Assembly (NCBI GenBank): GCA_027600665.1
Contig: JADGJL010000309.1
Location: forward strand, 1 to 25,793
DNA: 25,793 bases
Source: Irineochytrium annulatum
Taxonomy: Eukaryota; Chytridiomycota; Chytridiomycetes; Chytridiales; Chytridiaceae
Reading direction: 5' to 3'
Positions 20,461-25,793 of this stretch are shown here, piece after piece (positions within the stretch are counted from its first letter, which is position 1; each line of letters starts with the position of its first letter). Below the pieces are notes generated by a model. That model saw nothing but the letters and a program-made list of their open reading frames with translations, had not been told where the DNA came from and ran no database searches. Position numbers and translations under genes: made by a program.

Positions 20461-21154
20461 CTAAACTGACACACGTTCCTGCTTCACCCAAAACATATCC
20501 TCTAGGTTCTGAAACTCCTCCTCCGAAACCTCATCAGCCTCATCCAGCATGCGCGACTCCCTGCACTTCCGGAATATAGTGCTATGGATAAACGGTAACA
20601 AACTTGCATCTCGTCAAAGGCAATGGATAACTCACCTAAGCATGTTCTCGATGCCATTCTTCAGCGTCACCACACTTGATGCAAGCAGCGTCACCACACT
20701 CGATTCGCTAGGTCCGACATGCCCCTTCAACTTCAGCCTGACGTCCTCGTCCTCGAACCCCCTTGAACTCGATGATGTTCCCCCGTCTCCTGTATCGTCG
20801 GCCTGATCCTCGTGTCCGACAACTTCTTGATCATCGCGACAGTCCCTCCGAGTCGGTTGGAATGTACGCAAGATCATCCACCTCCGCCCCATCCGCCGCG
20901 TCGTCCCATCCGCCACCACCTCATCCGCCAGCACGTCCTTCTCGGTCGCGAAGAAGTCCATTATGGACGCGCATACGCCCAGCTCCATCATCTGCCTTGC
21001 CGCGTCCTCATCCTTTAAGACCGTGATGAAGTCCGGACGCAGGAGGACGGACTTCACGCCATCGATCTGAAAGAGCGCTCCCCTTGCGGTTGGTGACGAC
21101 TTCTTTGGTGGAGCTTGAGCTTTCAGGGAGGAACTGGGACGCCGGGCTTGGATT
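20461..21154 (-). pseudogene. NFU1: Frameshifted NFU1-like iron-sulphur cluster scaffold (pseudogene)
   Basis: The minus strand carries NFU1-type blocks in correct order but in different frames: NPSPASQFLPE, TKEVVTNRKG, ALFQIDGVKSV with PDFITVLKDED and IMDFFA (Nfu N domain), then DLAYIPTDSE, VAMIKKLSDTRIRPTIQETG, NIIEFKGFEDEDVRLKLKG, VVTLKNGIENML, HYIPEVQGV and LDEADEVSEEEF (NifU C domain). Frame changes fall near 21075, 20905, 20845, 20781, 20551 and at the 20582-20635 intron, whose GT and AG are intact but whose phase no longer fits. The CxxC cluster-binding motif is not readable: GHVGPSE stands there, followed by a duplicated SSVVTL. NFU1 normally delivers 4Fe-4S clusters in mitochondria. 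The neighbouring genes have no such breaks, which favours decay over sequencing error, but error is not excluded. The 5' limit of the relic is uncertain. Confidence 0.75.
20662..20700 (-). repeat. Short duplication in the NFU1 relic at the CxxC site
   Basis: The same 15 bases (CAGCGTCACCACACT, plus strand) occur at 20662-20676 and 20686-20700, a 24-base offset. On the coding strand they repeat SVVTL, exactly where the cysteine motif should precede it. Confidence 0.8.
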
Positions 21155-21418
21155 TCAGCCGAGTCGACGTTCAGCACTTCCAGGATAAGTGGAGTATCGT
21201 CGTCGATACGATTTGACGACCGTCACGATTCAACTGAATGCAAGCGGATGGTGAAAGTATTATTGAGCATAGCATTATTAGCCGCAAGCAAGTGAGCCAG
21301 TGGAGAAAACCACAACAAACGAATAAGAGAAGTTAACGTGAATTCATGCTCTTAGAGTCTCTCATGCTGATGATGATGGAAGAATAACGTCGGCCCCGAA
21401 AGTAACCCACAAGGCGCA

Positions 21419-24080
21419 TCAAAACGCCCTCGACCCCCGCCCTCCCGGCAAGGTCCTGACCGCAACGCCCTTCGCCTTTAGCTCTTCCACCTCCCGCTTT
21501 AACGCGTCCACCTCCATCACGACCTCCCCCAGTGCCTCTTTTAGACTTCCCAAGTCTTCCAGCCTCCTCCGCCTCGTAGCCTCCTCCACGAGCCCACGCA
21601 ACTGGGTCTCCTGCGCCCGCATGGCGTCTAGAGCAACCTCGGCCGCCGCGAGCCGGTCCGACTCCTCCAGCGTCAGCGTCGCGATGCTGCCCTGACCGAC
21701 GGACGCCCGGCGCTCGGCCTGCGCCTCTTGGAGCGTCTTCGGCATCATGTGGAGCGTATACATGTTGGCCTGGAGGTACTGGATCGTAGACGTGTGAACG
21801 GCGTCCTGAAGCCGCTGCTGCTGACTGGCGGGATTCGAGACCGGTAGGCTCTTAATCCGCTTCCTGTAAATGGTGTCCATAGTCAGAGGGTGTGCGAGGG
21901 AGATGCATGACAATGGTAACAACCGGGTCGCCAACTAAGACAAAACACTCACCCAAGTCTCTCAATCTCCGCGAAGCAATCCAACAGATTTTTACGATGC
22001 CGGCTCGCCATCACGTAAGCCCGATCCTCGAAACTGACCTCCCTCCCGCCCATCTCCGCAATAAGCTGATTGAACTTCGGCAGCGTCTCCTCAACGACAC
22101 CCTTGTACCTCCCGATCGCGCCGTACAACTTGATCATCACCGGTACGGTGTTCGACCCCGCCATTCCTGCGCTCACAGCCTCTAGCCTCCGATTGACCAT
22201 CCCCTTGCACGTCCGGCACACGCGCACCTCCCCGGGACTCACAAGCTCAACCCCGCCGGACTCGGACCCATTATATGAGGAACCGCCCGCGTTCGAACCA
22301 CCGCCGCCCCCAGAGCCTGTCGGGGTGAGAGGCGAGTTGAGGGAGGATTGGGCGTCAAGGGGTTGCGGGGGTAAAGGAACGAGTGTAGAGCAGCCCGTTC
22401 TTTCGGAGCCGCAAACGACGATACCGCAGAGGCGGCAGTGATGCCGACGGGATCCGAGGGTGGAGAAAGTGACGGAGCAGAGCGGGCAGCGTGGAACGGC
22501 GTTGTCGTCCTCCCATTGGACGACGGATTGATCGATTTCTGTGAAAGGCAAGTCAATAGATGGCCGCGAGGAGAGAAGATAGAGGACTCACGTCTTCGAG
22601 TACTGCTGATCCCTGTAATCGAATTTCGCGCGTTAATAGAGCTGCGCTTTGATAGGCTCGCGGTGCGCTCGGCGTTATATAATACCGCCAACTGAACGAC
22701 GTTTGAATCAATATGCAAGGTAAGAAGTTGAAACCGACCTTCTCCAGCCGCTTCTCCAACTTGTTCACCTCCAAATGAACCTGATCTACTCTCCCTTTTC
22801 TCATTTTTAAAAACGTCGATGTCCGACGCCTCGATACACCATGCCCATCCGCATACCCATCCCTCCCGACGTAACAAGCCTCGCAAACCCGACACCATAT
22901 GCCTGCCACGGGCTCATGCCTCGCGTCCTCCGCGCCCAGCCGCATCTGAAAGCTCGTATGCGCCTCGCAGCACAGCTTCCCGCATCTCCGGCAGTTCTGC
23001 CTCCCTGCACCACCTGCAAGCGCGCCCACGACCTTGTTCAACGGCGGGGAGAGCGTCTTCCCGCACCCGGCAATCGAGCACACGTCCCCCAGCCCGTTGC
23101 CGCGCTGCCAGTGCCGCCGCGTAACGGCGTCCTCCGTCAGCGGCGGCGGGCCGTGCTGATCGTCCGACGGAAGTTGCGGCTGGACGAACGACGATGAGGA
23201 GGAGGAGGAGGAGGAGGAACCGCCGGCTGTGAGGGTAGTGAAGAGGTTGTTGACGGCGTTGACGCCGTTCTGAAGCGGGGAGGGTGTTGGTAGCGGTGAC
23301 GGTATCGCGCCGGTGGTGGAGCCGGAGGCCGGGGAGTCGTTGTTAAGCTCGTACCCGCCGCCGAGGATGGCCTTGTCGAGCCGGTCGAACGAGAGCGTGG
23401 CCTGAGCTTTGAGGGTGGTGGATTGGATGGCCTTGGCCGCCGAGCGTTGGGTTTTCCGAAACCAGCCCAAGATGCGGTCGCCAATATCATCTTCCTCCTG
23501 ATGGTTGTCGTCGAGGTGGCGGTTGAGCTGGGAGAGGGTGATGCAGGGTTCGCCTGTTTAAAAAGGGGAGACCTCCTTTAGCATCAGATGGATAAGAGCA
23601 GAGCTTCCCGATGCACAACTCACCGCAAATGGGACAATCAAAGTTCCCACCGCCCTTTGATGCCGTTCCGGTGCCGACCCCGTTGCTGACAACGGCACTC
23701 CCATTGATGCCGCTCTTCCCATTCCCGTTGACAACATTGGTGCCCCCGTTCATGCCCCCTCCCACGCTCCCCAGACTCTCAAACGACACCGAATGCACGA
23801 GCGCTCTCGGCGCCGGCGCCCTCCCGCTCGCCGGAGTACCACCGCCGTTCTGCTGCTGCCACGGCAAGCCCTTCGGTCGAGTTGTCTCAAGCTCCGGCGT
23901 GCCCGCCACGACTGACGACGAGTTCGACCGCGCGAACTGGACTGAGGACCGCCGACGCTCGAAGATGCTCGCCCCGCCGGTCGAGGCGGCATCCTGGGCA
24001 GGATTCACGGACGTCGAGCGCGGGCCGAAATCTGCCGTAGATGAAGAGGGAGGGGGAGGGGGCCGTCGCGAGGACGACAT
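21419..24080 (-). CDS. PEP7: Pep7/Vac1/rabenosyn-like endosomal tether with C2H2 and two FYVE-type fingers
   Basis: Exons (minus strand, 5' to 3') 24080-23624, 23553-22739, 22691-22592, 22538-21953 and 21863-21419 give 800 aa. Pep7/Vac1 binds PI3P and Rab5-type GTPases at endosomes and supports fusion to the vacuole. The N-terminus is Pro/Ser-rich. A classical C2H2 finger uses C149, C152, H165 and H170. Ten serines run at about 265-274. FYVE-type finger 1 spans about 311-379; its basic motif is degenerate (GRQNCRRCG). FYVE 2 starts with WEDD near 466 and has the canonical RRHHCRLCG at 488-496, with an insertion of about 45 residues rich in Gly/Ser before the last Cys pair (565, 568). A helical, probably coiled-coil, Rab-binding-type end covers about 700-795. 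ATG 24080 is the first in-frame ATG after a stop at 24129-24131, which itself closes a three-codon upstream ORF (24129-24140). The donor at 22738 (GTCGGT) is weak but keeps phase. Confidence 0.9.
23193..23220. repeat. GAG/CTC trinucleotide microsatellite encoding poly-Ser
   Basis: About eight consecutive GAG-type triplets on the plus strand encode a Ser run in the Pep7-like protein on the minus strand. It is likely length-variable between strains. Confidence 0.8.
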
Positions 24081-24606
24081 TGACGGGCCGCCGGGAGGAC
24101 CGGAGGACAAGGTAGATGGGGATCTGGTTTACAGGGGCATCGTCAGCGGGAGATCGAACGCGGGCCCAATGAGAGTGATCTCACCAGGGGAGTATCCAGC
24201 GATTCAGCTGGAGCGGAGGCGACGTGAGGCCCGGATGGTGGTGGATCGGGGGGTCGGATCGTGCAGAGGGTACGGAACAAGAGGTCAAAAGTCGATGAAG
24301 TGCACTACTCGCCCACATTACTGTAAAATACGCCAAAAAGGAAAACTCCAAGATATTTAGCCCCAAAGCGTTCATTAATGAATGCGCAAATCGAAGAACA
24401 GAACAAAAAAAAAAGTATAGCGAAGGAAACAAATGAAATCCTGGCATCCCAGCTGTACACATTTCAGCCTACCCGTTGTCTTGTTGTTGGCACATGTGGA
24501 GAGGCGCCAGGAAATTCTTGTTCGCAAGCAGGTAACGGCGCAAAACCGTCCATGTCCGTGGCTCTTCGATTCTTGACATTCTCGCAGCCTCCTCCACACG
24601 ATCACG
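24081..24606. promoter_or_regulatory. Divergent promoter region between PEP7-like and GNAT-like genes
   Basis: This stretch separates two divergently transcribed genes, so it must hold both promoters and leaders. The part near 24300-24430 is AT-rich. It contains TTCATTAATGAA, a perfect 12-bp palindrome at 24371-24382. It also holds the short upstream ORF of the PEP7-like gene. No other gene is seen. Confidence 0.5.
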
Positions 24607-25338
24607 ATGCCCGCCGCCGACGACCTCCAGGCACTGGCCGCCTCGATCGAGCACGCGATTATCGCTGGCACGACCTCATCCAGCGTTCGGCTGCGTTCCC
24701 AGATCCGGCCGGGTTCCCTCACGGCTTCCTACCTCACCCCCGCGGACGCTGCCGCGGTCGGCACGTTCGTCGCCGTCCAATTCGCCAATGAGCCCCTGGG
24801 CCGCAGCTGCAATCTGCCACCCGACGAGCAGCTCGCGGGCCTCGTAATCCTCGTGGCCAGCGAGGCGGAGCACGAGCAGGCTCTTGACCGGCGTGCATCC
24901 GTGATCGTGAGGAATGATGACAATATCGTCGCGTGCGTGGTCGTGTTCCTACCCGGGCTCCCGCCGCCCAAGGAGAAGTGGTCCGAGAACGTGGCGAGGC
25001 TGCATGGGGCGATGGAGTGGGCGGATGCCAAGGTCGGGTCCAGGTTGGAGGGTGTGCCGGAGCTGGGGCTCGGTGCTGTGGACCCGGGGTTCAGGGGTGC
25101 GATTGGCGGGTCGGATGCGTTGTCCATATATCAGCGTGTGACAGTGTTCGTGGAGGGGAGATTGAAGGCGTGTGGATATGGGGGCATTTACTCGCATTCG
25201 AACGAGACCAGTGCGGAGAGGCATCGGCGGGATGGATGGGAGTTGCTCCTGAAGTTCCCTTACAGCGAGTTGCCGAAGGAGTATGCGGTCACGCCGTTAG
25301 AGGGCTCACTTAATGTCTGCTATCACGCATTCCAATGA
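24607..25338 (+). CDS. GNAT-like acyltransferase family protein (putative)
   Basis: A single-exon gene of 243 aa. The ATG has A at -3 (CACGATGC), a good context, and the next in-frame Met is far downstream. The order of elements resembles GCN5-related N-acetyltransferases: an N-terminal YLTPADAAAV...FANEPLGRS helix region, a VIVRNDDNIVACVVVFLPG strand pair near residues 98-116, a VDPGFRGAIGGSDAL segment near 158-172 in the position of the acetyl-CoA loop, and a C-terminal RLKACGYGGIYSHSNETSAERHRRDGWELL block like the closing helix and strand. The usual (R/Q)xxGxG/A loop is not exact, so catalysis is uncertain. No substrate can be named. A consensus poly(A) signal follows 66 bases after the stop. 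It shares a divergent promoter region with the PEP7-like gene. Confidence 0.65.
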   Translation: MPAADDLQALAASIEHAIIAGTTSSSVRLRSQIRPGSLTASYLTPADAAAVGTFVAVQFANEPLGRSCNLPPDEQLAGLVILVASEAEHEQALDRRASVIVRNDDNIVACVVVFLPGLPPPKEKWSENVARLHGAMEWADAKVGSRLEGVPELGLGAVDPGFRGAIGGSDALSIYQRVTVFVEGRLKACGYGGIYSHSNETSAERHRRDGWELLLKFPYSELPKEYAVTPLEGSLNVCYHAFQ

Positions 25339-25793
25339 CGATGTGAAGTGAACAGGAGTTTTTGTATTAGTTTTTGGGAATTGAGGATGTATTTATGCGC
25401 ATTCAATAAACCGCATTTATGTGTTCTACAGTGTTGTTAAGGGACCAAAGGAACAAGTAATGGTGGTAACATGCTCACGAAGCTACAGGCGCCACCACCT
25501 CATCCCCTTCGAACGGCCGTTGGCGCAGTCTTTCCGCTTATTCAAGGACGCGCTTCAACAACTTCAGGCAGTTCGAAATGTAAAGTAGCCAAATGGGAGC
25601 AGGACGAAAATGGTAATGCCTAACCTACCACCCATCTAAGTCCAATGTGCTTCACGTCGACCTTACTTCAGGTCGAACTTTGTCGAGTCAATCACCGCCC
25701 GCCGGCCTTGCTGCCATGTCGAACAAATGACAGCACACAACCATCTCCCCCTCCACCCCCCCTGTCACAAACTCCCCCGGCATATCATTATAT
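25339..25793. other. Intergenic 3' flank at the window end
   Basis: It holds the poly(A) signal of the preceding gene and then about 380 bases with no gene I can support. A short minus-strand open segment at 25663-25710 behind a CAG was considered and not accepted. Confidence 0.5.
25405..25410 (+). terminator. Poly(A) signal AATAAA of the GNAT-like gene
   Basis: An exact AATAAA lies 66 bases past the stop, followed by a T/G-rich stretch. This is a normal eukaryotic 3'-end arrangement. Confidence 0.65.

Noticed and set aside
20632..21177. Intact 181-residue protein on the minus strand
   Set aside because: The frame stays open by chance between compensating shifts. Its central part is out of frame relative to NFU1 and the CxxC is lost, so it was called a pseudogene.
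25663..25710. Possible last exon of a minus-strand gene ending VIDSTKFDLK after a CAG acceptor
   Set aside because: Only 16 codons, no family recognised, the upstream exon would lie outside the window, and no poly(A) signal was seen beyond it. Could be real but cannot be supported.

Overview
The window is eukaryotic DNA, almost certainly from a fungus. Genes are GC-rich and split by short GT-AG introns, mostly 46-107 nt. Intergenic DNA is AT-richer and there is no operon-like packing. Two families here have a fungal form: the BRE4/DUF2421-type FUSC membrane proteins, and a Pep7/Vac1-type protein with a C2H2 finger plus two FYVE-type fingers. A bacterial-type RsmH methyltransferase with a mitochondrial-looking leader, and a PKS-NRPS closed by a thioesterase, make me lean towards an early-diverging lineage rather than a typical ascomycete. 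The sequence alone does not settle this. All exon structures were derived by hand from splice motifs, reading phase and family conservation.

Layout. Position 1-797 (+) is the 3' end of a FUSC-family membrane protein gene whose 5' part lies outside the window. Position 1690-5004 (+) is a complete five-exon tandem paralogue (1023 aa). Position 5910-18345 (+) is the centrepiece, an 18-exon gene for a 3707-residue PKS-NRPS hybrid ordered KS-AT-DH-(MT-like)-ER-KR-ACP-C-A-T-TE. Position 18798-20307 (+) is a three-exon RsmH/METTL15-type SSU rRNA methyltransferase. Position 20461-21154 (-) is a decayed NFU1 iron-sulphur scaffold gene with many frameshifts. Position 21419-24080 (-) is a five-exon Pep7/Vac1/rabenosyn-like gene (800 aa), divergent from 24607-25338 (+), a single-exon GNAT-like protein.

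How they may work together. The PKS-NRPS should make a polyketide extended by one amino acid, released by its own thioesterase. The tandem FUSC-type transporters directly upstream on the same strand are possible exporters of that product or of other organic anions; this is inferred from position only. No tailoring enzyme or cluster regulator is visible. The downstream genes are housekeeping: mitochondrial rRNA modification, endosome/vacuole traffic and an Fe-S relic. The synthase therefore sits at the edge of ordinary chromosome rather than inside a large cluster.

The most notable points are the thioesterase-terminated architecture, a methyltransferase/ER/KR section with several substituted motif residues, an adenylation pocket I cannot match, introns falling at or next to active-site codons, and the NFU1 relic whose CxxC site is disrupted by a short duplication.
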